Origin: Sphaerisporangium album
GTDB taxonomy: Bacteria; Actinomycetota; Actinomycetes; Streptosporangiales; Streptosporangiaceae
Direction of reading: 5' to 3'
Length of the DNA stretch: 64,000 nucleotides
Assembly (NCBI RefSeq): GCF_003323745.1
Contig: NZ_QOIL01000017.1
Span: forward strand, 62,001-126,000
The position numbers were made by a program, and so were the translations under genes. The notes under the pieces were generated by a model. The model had not been told where the DNA came from. It did not search any database and worked only from the letters and a program-made list of their open reading frames with translations. Shown here piece after piece: positions 1 through 12,000 of this stretch. Numbering within the stretch: position 1 is the stretch's first letter; every line of letters starts with the position of its first letter.

Positions 1-3000
1 AGCCGAGCATGACCTGGAAGAGCGGGTTGCGTCCGGGCACGCGCGGCGGGTTGACGGCCTCGACGATCCGCTCGAACGGCAGGTCCTGGTGTTCGAAGGC
101 GGCGAGGTCCGCCTCCTTCACGCGCGCCAGCAGCTCGGCGAAGGTCGGGTCGCCGGACAGGTCGGCGCGCAGCACCAGCGTGTTCACGAAGAAGCCCACC
201 AGGTCGTCCAGCGCGGTGTCCGTGCGTCCGGCGATCGGGGAGCCGAGCACGATGTCGGTGCCCGCGCCCATCCGATGCAGCAGGACGGCGACGACGGCCT
301 GGAACAGCATGAACATGCTGGTCCCGGTCTCGGCGGACAGGGCGCGCAGCGCGCGGGCGGTGCCGGCCGGCAGCTCGGCGCGCACGGTGCCGCCCCGGCC
401 GGTGGGCTCGGCGGGGCGGGGACGGTCGAGCGGCAGCGCCATCTCCTCGGGCAGACCGCTCAGCGCCGCCGTCCAGAAGGCGAGCTGACGCGCGCCCTCG
501 GCGGCGGAGTCGGCGGGGTCCGCGGGGTCGCCGAGGAGGCTGCGCTGCCAGAGGGTAAATCGGCGTACTGGACGGGCAGCGGCGTCCACGCCGGCGCCCG
601 GCCCTCGCGGCGGGCGTGGTAAGCGGTGGCGAGGTCGGCGAGGAAGGGGCGGTCGGACCACTCGTCGGTGGTGATGTGGTGCAGCACGATGGCCACGACA
701 TGGTCGTCCGGCGCGACCCGGAACACCTCGGCGCGCACCGGCAGCCCGGTGGCGAGGTCGAACGGCCGCGCCACGGCGGCGGCGACCCGGTCGTCCAGTT
801 CCCCCGCCGGGCAGTCCACGACGGCGAACTCCGGCTCGGCCTCCTCCACGGGGACGACGAGCTGGTACGGCTCGCCCTCGTGCACGACGACCTCGAAGCG
901 CGCCTCGCCCTCCTGAGGAGAGAAGGGGCCGGAGGACGCGGCGGACGTCGGGGAGACGGACGGCGTCGCGGATATGGCGAGCCGGGGGAAGCGGGTCCGG
1001 AGGGACTCGTGGCGGGCCACCACGTCGCGCAGCGCCTGGCGCAGGGAGTCGGTGTCCAGGGCTCCGCGCAGCCGGAAGACCAGCGGGAAGTGGTAGGCGT
1101 CGCCGCCGCTCAGCCGGTCGGCGAGCCACAGGCGGCGCTGCGCCGGGGACAGGGGAACGCGCTCGGGACGGTCGGCCACGGGCGCGACGGGGGGACGGGC
1201 GGGCCGTCCCGCACCGGCCCGCGCGGCCAGCAGAGCCGGGGTCGGGGCCTCGAACAGGTCGCGGATGGCCAGTTCCGCGCCCAACTCGGTACGGGCGCGG
1301 CTGACGAGCCGGGTGGCGAGCAGCGAGTGGCCGCCGAGGTCGAAGAAGTCGTCGTCCGCGCCGGCCTCGGGCAGTCCGAGCAGCTCCGCGAACAGGCGGC
1401 AGAGCACCACCTCCTCGGGGGTGCCCGGCTCGCGCCCGCCCGTGGCGGCGCGCGGCTCGGCGTCGGGCAGGGCGCGGACGTCGAGCTTGCCGTTGTCGTT
1501 CATCGGCAGCCGGTCCATGACGACCAGCGCGGCCGGGACCATGTAGTCGGGCAGCAGCCCGCGCAGGTCCTCGCGCACGCGCCGGGCGAAGTGGCCCGCG
1601 TCGCGCGCCGCCGCCGGGGCGTTGGCGTACGGCTGCGCGCCGCCGCCGGGGCCGTCCGCGCGTGGTGGACGAGGTTCGTCGCCGGGACGCCCGTGATCGC
1701 CTGCGAGCGGAGCCGGTCGATAGAGGCCGCCGGTCACCCGGAAGTCGCCGCGCAGGAAGACCGCGTCGAAGTGGCCCGGCTCGGCGGAGGGGGTGGTGAG
1801 CAGCCGGTATCCGTGCTCGGCCGCGAGCGCGTGCAGCGCCTCGGGCTCCACTCCCCCGAGAAGGGCCGAGCCCCGCTCGGACGCGGCCCGCGCGTCGGGC
1901 ACACCGGTCACCCGCACCCGCTCGGGCCGGTGCTCCCGCAGATAACGGTCAAGCTCGGTCGGGTTCGAGGTGCTTTCTTCCTCGGCCGTCGGCTTGGCCA
2001 TGGAGTCGCCGGTGTGGGCTGAAGGCCATCGCAGGGTCGGCTCGCCGGCGAGGTGGACGTCCGGGGCGTGCTTGTAGAGGACGACGTCGTAGCGGTGGCG
2101 GGTGAGTTCGTCGTGGTGGTGGCCGCGCTTGGTGCGCAGGTCGACGCCGTAGCCGAGCGTGGTGAAGAAGTCGGGGTGGACCAGCAGTTCCTTCTCCAGC
2201 GCGAGGCTACGGTCCACGGCCCGGCGCACGGCCTCGGGGTCGGCGTCGCCGAGCGGGACGGGGCCGGCGCCGGTGCGGGTGAGGTCGGCGGCGCCGTGGC
2301 CGGCTCGGGTGAGGTGGATGGCGGTGTGGAAGGCGCGGGCCGTTCTGAGGTCGCGTACGTCGCCGATGAACAGGGCGCCGCCGGGGGCCAGCAGGCGCAT
2401 GGCCCCGTGGATCACCTGGGCGAGGTGGCCGGCGCTCGGGAAGTACTGGACGACCGAGTTGACGACGATCGTGTCGAAGTACCCCTCGGGGAGCCCGGTG
2501 GTGTCGTGGGCGGCCTGGCAGCGCAGCTCGACCCTGGCGGCCGGCTCCGGGGCGTGCGGCAGGTCCCGGCGGAGCTTGCGGATCACGGGGGCGGCGAAGT
2601 CGGTCGCCCAGTACGCCTCCGCGTCCGGGGCCAGGCGCGACAGCAGCAGCCCGGAGCCGACGCCGATCTCCAGGACGCGGCGCGGGCGCAGCTCGCGGAT
2701 GCGGTCGACGGTCCGCTCGCGCCACTCGCGCATGTTCTCCAGCGGGATCGGCCGCCCGTCGTAGCTGCTGTCCCAGCCCGCGAAGTCCTCGGTGAGGACG
2801 GCGGTGCCGATGCGCTCGTACTCGTCGGAGTAGACGTCCCGCCATTCGCCGATCTGCTCCCGCTCCGCGGACTCCCGCGCCGCACCGGTCGGCTCGGCGG
2901 GCACCACGTACCCGACGAGGCGGCGGGTGCCGGGAGCCGACGGGTCGTCGCGGGCGACGACGGCGGCCGCCGCCACCTCGGGGTGGCGGGCCAGCGCGGA

Positions 3001-6000
3001 CTCGACCTCGCCGGGCTCGACCCGGTACCCGCGGATCTTGACCTGGTCGTCCGTGCGGCCGAGGAAGTCCAGGTTGCCGTCGGCGCGGCGCCGCACCAGG
3101 TCGCCGGTTCGGTACATGCGCTCGCCCGGCCGGCCGAAGGGGTCGGCGACGAACCGCCCCGCGGTGAGGCCGGGCCGGTCGAGGTAGCCGCGGGCCAGGC
3201 CGACGCCCGCGATGTACAGCTCGCCGGGAACGCCGTCCGGGACGGGCCGCAGCCACGGGTCCAGGACGCGGACGCGGGTGGCGCGGATGGGACGGCCGAC
3301 GGTGGGGGTCGCGCTGTCGCCCGTGCCGCCGCCGAGGGTGTTGATCGTGTACTCGGTGGGGCCGTACAGGTTGTACCCGTAGGTGCCCTCGGTGTCGCGC
3401 AGCCGGTTCCACACCGTCTCCGACACCGCCTCCCCGCCGAGCAGCACGAGCGGCGGGCGGTGCCCTTCGAGCAGGCCCTCCTCGATCAGCAGGTGGGCGT
3501 AGGTGGGGGTGACGTTGACGACGTCCACGCGGTGGGCCTCGCAGTAGGCGACCAGCGCCCGCGCGTCGCGCCGCAGCTCCTCGTCGCACACGTGCACCTC
3601 GTGGCCCTCGACCAGCCAGAGCAGCTCCTCCCAGGACATGTCGAAGGCGAAGGACACCGTGTGCGCGACGCGCAGCCGTCGTCCCCCGGCGGAGGCGACG
3701 GCCGGGGCGAAGATCTCCTTCTGGTGGTTGAGGCGCATGTTGGTCAGGCCCCGGTACGGCGTGACGACGCCCTTCGGCCGCCCGGTGGACCCGGAGGTGT
3801 AGATGACGTACGCCGGGTGGTCCAGGCTGAAGGCGGGACGGTCGGCGCCGGTGACCGGCCCGGCGGGCAGCGCGGCGAGCGCCCCGGCCACCACCGGGTC
3901 GTCGAGCATGACGCGCCGGTCGCCCGGGACGCCGCCGTCCAGCCGCGCCGAGACGGCCGAGGTGCACAGCATCAGCGCGGGACGGGCGTCGGCGAGCGTC
4001 GCCACCAGCCGGTCGGCGGGGTGGTCGAGTTCCAGGGGCAGGTAGGCGGCGCCGGTCCGCAGGACGGCGAACAGCGCGGCCACCATCTCGATCGAACGCG
4101 GCAGTCCCAGCGCGACGACCTTCTCCGGGGCCGCGCCGCGCGCGATCAGCAGCCGCGCGAGCCGGTTGACGCGGGCGTCCAGCTCGGCGTAGGTGACGGT
4201 CAGGCCACCGAAGACCAGGGCGGTCGCCTCGGGGGTGCGCGCGGCCTGGGCGGCGAGCAGGTCGGAGATGGTCTCGTCGGGGACGGGCACCCGGCTCGCG
4301 GCGTCCTCGCGCGCCAGCGCGGCGCGTTCCGCCGGCAGCAGCGGGTCGAGGCGGCCGGCCGGCGCGGCGAGGTCGTCCGCGAGCCGTCCGAGGAGGGCGG
4401 TGAAGCGGTCCAGCAGCGTGCGGGCCTCGGGGCCGCCGACGAGGTCGGGCCGGTGGGCGAGCGTGACCCGCACCCGCCTGCCGGGGGTGACGATGAGGGT
4501 CACGGGGTAGTGGGTCGCGTCCACGTTGGCCACGGCCGTGACGCCGTGGCGGGCGGACAGCTCGGCGAGGCGGTCGTCGGTGTCGGTGTCGCGCAGGACG
4601 AAGAGGGTGTCGAACAGCCGCCGGTGCCCGCTCTCGGCCTGCAGCACGCCCAGGCCCACGTACTCGTACGGCATCAGGTCCAGGCGCTCGCGCTGGACGC
4701 GGCGCAGCAGGCCCAGCACGGGTTCGGCGGGGTCGAAGGCGATGCGGGCGGGCACCGTGTTGAGGAACATGCCGATCACGTTCTCGACGTCCGGCACCTC
4801 GCTCGGCCGCCCGGCGACCGTCGTGCCGAAGACGACGTCGGCGCGGCCGGTCGCGGCGGCGAGCGTGAGCCCCCAGGCGGTGGTGAGCAGCGTGTAGAGG
4901 GTCAGGCCGTTGCTCCGGGCGAGGTCGCGCAGCCGCTCGCCCAGGGCGGCGGGCAGCTCGTCGTCCAGGCTCTCCGGGATGACGGGCTCCAGGTCCTGGG
5001 CGGCGTGCCCGGCGATCAGCGTGGGCTCCTCCAGGCCCGTGAGCGCGTCACGCCAGGCGCGCGTCGCCATCCCGGCGTCCTGGGACTCCAGCCAGGTCAG
5101 GTAGTCCCGGTAGGAGCCTGGGCGCGGGAGGTCGCGCGCGTCGCCGCCCGACTCGTACAGGGCGAACAGCCGGCCGAGGAACACCCAGGCGGACCAGCCG
5201 TCCCACAGCAGCAGGTGACGGCCGATGACGAGCCGGTCGCCGCGCCCCTCGCCGAGCCGGATCAGCAGCATGCGGAACAGCGGCGGCCTGGCCAGGTCGA
5301 ACCCGCGGGTCCGCTCCTCGTCCATCAGCGCGCGCAGCCGCGCGTCCCGCTCGGGCTCGGGCAGCCCGGATAGGTCCGCCACCTCCAGTGGGACCTCCGG
5401 GCCGGCCGCGACGAACTGCACCGGGCGGCGCAGGCCGTCGCTGGTGAAGCCCGCGCGCAGGCTCGGGTTTTGGGCCATCAGCACCCGGACGGCGGCGCGC
5501 AGCCGTCCCGCGTCGAGCCCGGCGGCGACGTCGAATGACTCGTGGACGGTGTAGACGTCGAGGACGCCCTGGTCGTAGGTCGAGTGGAAGAACAGACCCT
5601 CCTGAAGCGGCGCCAGCGGCCAGATGTCCTCCACCGGGCCGCCGAGCCGGTGGACGCGGGCGGTCTCCTCCTCTGTCAGGTCGAGGGCCGGCCCCGCGCC
5701 GGTCCTCGCCGTCGCCGTGCCGGACCTGGCCGCGGCCGCGAGCGCGAGCGCGGCGGGGGTGCGGTGCTCGAAGACGTCGCGCGGGTCCAGCTCCAGGCCG
5801 GCGCGGCGGGCGCGGCTGGACACGCCGATCGAGCTGATGCTGTCGCCGCCGAGCATGAAGAAGTCGTCGTCGGGACCGGCGCCGTCGATGCGCAGCACCG
5901 CGGCGAAGATCTCGGTGAGGACGCGCTCGCGCTCGTCACGTGGCGCCCGCGCCTCGGCCCGCACGACGTCGGGAGCGGGCAGCGCGTCCCGGTCGAGCTT

Positions 6001-9000
6001 GCCGCTCGGCGTCAACGGCAGCGCGTCCAGCACGACGTACGCCCCGGGCACCATGGACGCGGGCAGCGTTTCGGCGAGCGCCGTCCGCACCGCGTCCGTG
6101 TCGAAGGCCACGCGCGCCGCGTCCGTGCCGGCCTCCGCACGGACCGCGCCCGCGTCCCGGAGCGCGGGGACGACGTAGGCGGCGAGCGTCGTCCCTCGGA
6201 CGGCCACGGCCGCCTGGGCGACGGCGGGCAGCGCGGTCAGGGCCGCCTCGATCTCGCCGGGCTCGACGCGGATGCCGCGCAGCTTGACCTGCCGGTCGGT
6301 GCGGCCGAGGTACTCGACGGCGCCGTCCTCGCGGCGGCGGACCAGATCGCCGGTGCGGTACATGCGCGCGCCCGGCTCGCCGTACGGGTCGGCGACGAAC
6401 CGCTCGGCGGTCAGGCCCGGCCGCGCGTGGTAGCCCCGGGCGAGCTGGACGCCGGTCAGGTACAGCTCGCCGGGCACGCCGGGCGGCGCGGGACGCAGGC
6501 AGGCGTCCAGGATGCGCAGGCCGGTGTTCCAGACCGGGCGGCCGATCGGCACGGTGGTGCCGGCCGAGCCGTCGCACGGGTGGTAGGTGACGTCGACCGC
6601 CGCCTCGGTGGGCCCGTAGAGGTTGTGCAGTGGCACACCGGTGAGCCCGTGCCAGCGCGCGGCCGCGGCGCCGGGCAGCGCCTCCCCGCTGCTGAAGACG
6701 CGGCGCAGCGACGCGGCCCACGACGGGTCGGCGGTGATCTCGCCCGCCGCGAGGAAGGCTTCGAGCATCGACGGCACGAAGTGCATGGTCGTGACGCGCC
6801 GCTCGCGGATCAGACCGGCCAGGTAGGCGGGGTCGCGATGCCCGTCGGGGCGCGCCAGCACGACCGCGGCCCCTTCGCACAGCGCCCAGAAGAACTCCCA
6901 GACGCTGACGTCGAAGCTGGACGGCGTCTTCTGCAGCACCCGGTCGCCGGCGCGCAGCCCGTACTCGCCCTGCATCCAGGCGAGCCGGTTGACGATGGCC
7001 CGGTGCGTGACGACGACCCCCTTGGGCCGGCCGGTCGAGCCGGAGGTGTAGATGAGGTACGCGGCGTCGTCCGGCCCCACGTCCCGGCCCTCCAGGGCAC
7101 CCGTGTCCGGGGCGTCCGGCGGCTCGGCCCGCGTCGCCACCGGAGTGGAAACGGTCTCGTCGCGGCCGGCGGGAGTGTCGGGGAGGAAGAGGGTGAGTGC
7201 GCCGGTGGCGGGGAGGCGGGGCGCGGACGCGGGGGTGGTGACGACCGTGCTCGCGCCGGAGTCGGTGAGCATGTACGCGATGCGGTCGGCCGGGTAGTCC
7301 AGGTCCACGGGCAGGTAGGCGGCACCGGACTTCAGGACGCCGAGCAGGGCGACCATCAGCTCCGCCGAGCGCGGCACGGCGACGGCGACGATCCGCCCGG
7401 CGCCGGACGCGCGCAGGCGGGCGGCCAGGGTCTCGGCGCGGGCGTCCAGCTCGCGGTAGGTCAGGGTCTCGCCTTCGTGGACGACCGCCGTGGCGTCGGG
7501 GGTCCTGGTCACCCGGGCCTCGAAGGCGGCGGCCAGCGTGGTCTCTCGGACGTCCACGGTGTCCCCGGCCAGGACGGAGGCCGCCAGATCCTCACCCGAC
7601 GGCGGGTCGACGCGTGCGGCCGTCCGTCCCGGGGCCTCGGCGATGGTCTGGAGGATGCGGGTCAGCCGGTCGGCGACGCTTTGGACGGTCCGCCGGTCGA
7701 GCTTCTCGGCGTGGTGCTTGAGGCGCAGGTCCAGGCGGCGGCCCGGCTTGACGATCAGGGCGAGCGGGTAGTGGACGGCGTCGTGGAACTCGTGGCCGGT
7801 GATCCGCACCGTGCCGGTGGCGTCGGTGAGACCGGCGGCGGACGGGTAGTTCTCGACGACGACCAGGGTGTCGAACAGCTCGCCGCCGCCCGCGAACCCG
7901 GCGACGCGCTGGATCTCGGCGAGCCCGAGGTGCTGGTGGTCCAGCAGGCGGGTCTGCTCCTCCTGGAAGCGCGTCAGGAGGTCGGCGAGGGTGTCGGCGG
8001 GCCGCCACCTCACGCGCGTCGGCAGGGTGTTGATGAACAGGCCCACCATGGACTCGATGCCGTCCACCTCGGCGTCGCGGCCGGAGACGGTGGTGCCGAA
8101 GACGACGTCCTCGCGGCCGGTCAGGCGTCCGAGCAGCAGTCCCCACGCGGTCTGGACGATCGTGCCGAGGGTCACCCCGCGCTCGCGCGCCACGGAGGTC
8201 AGGCGCGCGGTGAGACGCTCGGGCAACTCGACGCGCACCTGCTCGGGCCGCGCGGGCGCCCCGCCCATCACGACACCTGCCACCGCCGTACCGCCCGAAG
8301 CCGCGGGACCAGCCGCCACACCGCCCGCGGCCGCGAGAGGGACCGTCGCATGAGCCGCCGCCGCAGGACTCGCCGCCGCACCGCCGGTCGTCGCAGGATC
8401 CGGTGCCGTGCCGGCCAGCCGGGCGGGCTCGGCGAGACCCGCCAGCGCCGCCCGCCACGCAGCGCGGGCGGCGCCCCTGTCCGCTCCCGCCAAGCGGCGC
8501 AGGTACTCGCGGTACGGAGCCGGCGTGGTCGATAGGGCGGAGCCACGACCGGCGCGCACGGCCTCGCCCGCGCTGCCGGAGGCGTCGTCGACGCCCCCGC
8601 TAGGGGAAACGCCTGTCCCGCTCGCGAAGTTCGTAATGGTCTTGGGCTTTTCGCCGGGTTCAGTACTCTCGTGGGCGTCGCGCCCGGAAGCGGTGGGCGC
8701 GTAGAAGGCCATCAGCTCGCGGTGCAGGATCGGCAGGGACCAGCCGTCCGCGACGATGTGGTGGAACGTGAGCAGCAGGCGGGCGCGTCCGGAGCCCATT
8801 CTGACCAGGGCGCAGCGCAGCAACGGCGGGCGCGCCAGGTCGAACCCGCGGGCGCGCTCCTCGGCGGCGAGGGACTCGGCCCGGGCCTGCCGGTCGGCGG
8901 CGTCCCGCGTGGACAGGTCGACCTCCCGCCACGGCAGCTCCAGGCGCGCGGCGATGAGCTGGACGGGCCGATCGTCCGGCGTCCTGCGGAAGAAGGCGCG

Positions 9001-12000
9001 CAGCGGGGCATGCCGGTCCAGCAGGCGCTGGGCGGCGCGGCGCAGCGCCTCCGCGTCCACCGCGCCCTCCAGGTCGATGGCCTGCTGGACGACGTACGCG
9101 TCCCCCGCCGGGCCGTCCACCAGGGAGTGGAAGAAGAACCCCTCCTGGAGCGGGCCCAGCGGCAGCACCTCCTCGACCGCAAGCGGATCGCCGCCCGGCA
9201 CCTCCGCGACCGAGATCCCGTCGCCGTCCAGAACCTCCCCGCCCCAGAACGCGTCGCCGCCGGGCACCTCTGCCGACTCCGGCCCGCTCGCCCCCGCGCG
9301 CGGGCCGTCATCGGATCCGCCGTCACGCTCCTTCACCACCGGGGCGAGGGCGGCGACCGTCCGGTGGCGGAAGACGTCGCGGACGGTGAGCCGCAGGCCG
9401 GACTCACGGGCGCGGACGAGCAACCGGATGGCGACGATGCTGTCGCCGCCGAAGGCGAAGAAGTCGTCGTCCACGGTGACGGACGGCAGGCCCAGCACCT
9501 CGGCGTACAGCGCGCACAGCAGCTTCTCGCGGGGATCGCGCGGGGCGCGGCCGGAGCTGAGGGCGGCGGGGTCGGGCACGGGCAGCGCGGCGGCGTCCAG
9601 CTTGCCGCTCGGCGTCACCGGGAGACGGGCGAGCGGGACGAACGCGGACGGCACCATGTACTCGGGGAGGTACTCGGCCGCGTACGCGCGCAGCCCCTTC
9701 ATCAGGACGGCGACGTCACGGAACGGCGCGGGCCGGTTGGCGTGCGGGAACGCCCCGGCGGTCCGGTAGATCCCGCGAACCGGCGCGCCGGAACGCGCCT
9801 CGCCGTCCCCCGCCGCGACAACCTCACCGTCCGCCCTGGGCGGGCGACCTCCCGGTACCTCCGCGACAGCGCGCTCCCCGCCGGACGCGTCGTCCTGATC
9901 GGCGAGCCTGCGACGCGTCGAGCGGCCGACGGGGGTGAAGGCCACGTCGAGTGCGCCGTCGTCCGCGTGGCCGTTCCAGGTGACCACCACGTGGTAGCCG
10001 TGCCGGGCGCCCAGGTCGTGCAGGGCCTCGGGGTCGGCGCCCGGGTCGGGGACGGCCGGGCCGCCGTCCTCCTCGACCGCGTAGAGACCGGCGAGGTCGT
10101 CGGTGAGCCGGGCGTTCGGCACGCCGGTGACGCGGAGGCCCGCGGGACGGCCCGCCAGCCGCGCGCCCAGCCCGTCCAGGCCGCCGAGCCCGGCCCACCG
10201 GACCTCCTCGACGTGCATCCCCGCCATACGGCCTTGAGTCTCGCCGTCAGCGGGCTCGACGCCCGCGACCGCGCCCGCGCCCGGCACCGAGGCAAGCACT
10301 GTGGCCCGCCTGCGCAGGACCGCGTCGTACCGGTAGCGGGTCAGTTCGTTGTGGTACGTCCCCCGCTTGACACGGATGTCGGCGTCGAAGCCGGCGAGCG
10401 TCGCGAAGTAGTCGGGGTCGAGCAGCAGCTCGCCCTCCCAGGCCACCGACCGGTCGACGGCCGCGCGCAGGGCCTGCTTGTCGCCGGCGCCGGCGCCGGC
10501 GCCGCGCCGGGTCTCGACGGCGGCGCGCAGGCAGCGCAGCAGCCGCAGATTGCGCACGTCACCGACGAAGACCGCGCCTCCGGGGGCGAGCAGGGCCTCG
10601 GCCTGGCGCAGGACGCCGGTCAGATAGCCGGCGCTCGGGAAGTACTGGGCGACCGAGTTGAGGACGATGGTGTCGAAGTAGCCCACCGGCAGACCGGTGA
10701 GGTCGTGGGCGGGCCGGGCGCGCAGCTCGACCCGTCCCGCCAGCTCGGGCACCGCGCCGACCTGTGCGCGCAACGCCTCGACCGCCTCCCGCGACAGGTC
10801 GGTGCCCCAGTACGCCTCGCAGCCGGGAGCGACGCGCGACAGGATGAGCCCGCTGCCGACGCCGATCTCCAGCACCCGGCGCGGCCCGAGCTCCCGGATC
10901 GCGGCGACGGTCGCGTCCCGCCACTCGCGCATCTGCTCGACGGGGATCGGCAGCCCGTCGTACATGCTGTTCCAGCCCGCGAAGTTCTCCAGGAAGCCGT
11001 CGGAGCCCGCCGCCGCGTAGAGCAGTTCGTGCAGGTCCTTCCACTCCTCCACCCGTCCGGCGTCGCCGGGGCCCGCCTCGGGCGACAGGGACGGGACGAC
11101 GTACGCGGCGAGCCGCCGGTCGCCGGGCCGGTCCTCGCGGACCACGACCGCGGCCTGATCGACGGCGGGGTGCCCGCGCAGCACGGACTCGATCTCGCCG
11201 GGCTCGATGCGGAAGCCCCGGATCTTCACCTGCGCGTCGGCCCGCCCGAGGAAGTCGAGCCGCCCGTCGGGCCTCCACCGGACGAGGTCCCCCGTGCGGT
11301 AGAGCCGCTCCCCGGGCGCGCCGAAGGGGTCGGCGACGAACCGCTCGGCGGTCAGCGCGGGCCGTCCGAGGTAGCCGCGCGCCAGCCCCGCCCCGCCGAG
11401 GTACAGCTCGCCGGTGACCCCGGCGGGGACGGGACGCAGGCGGGCGTCCAGCACGTAGGCGCGGGTGCCGGGGTCGGGGACGCCGATGGGGACGGTCGAC
11501 CCCGGCGGGGTGGCCGGGTCGCACAGGCCCAGGGTGGAGTTGGTGGTCGCCTCCGTGGGGCCGTACGCGTTGAACATCCGCCTGCCGCGCGCGTAGCGGG
11601 CGACGAGCTCGGGCGAGACGCGTTCGGTGCCGGCGAGCAGGGTGGCGGGCGGCAGCTCCGCGTCGTCGGGCATGGCGGCGAGCAGCGCCGGGGGCAGGAT
11701 CATGAAGGTGACGCCGTTGGCGTGCGCGTAGTCGGCCAGCGGCCTGCCGGGCACGCGCAGCTCGGACGGGACGACGACGAGGCGTCCGCCGGAGAGCAGG
11801 CCCAGGCACAGGTCCCAGAAGGCGACGTCGAAGCTCGGCGAGGCGAACTGCAGGACGCGGCTGTCCGGCCCGACGCCGAAGCGCTCGCGCTGCGTGGCCA
11901 CGAGCTTGGCCACACCGGCGTGGGACAGCACGACGCCCTTCGGACGGCCGGTGGAGCCGGAGGTGTAGATGACGTAGGCGGCGTTCGGCGCCGACAGCGG

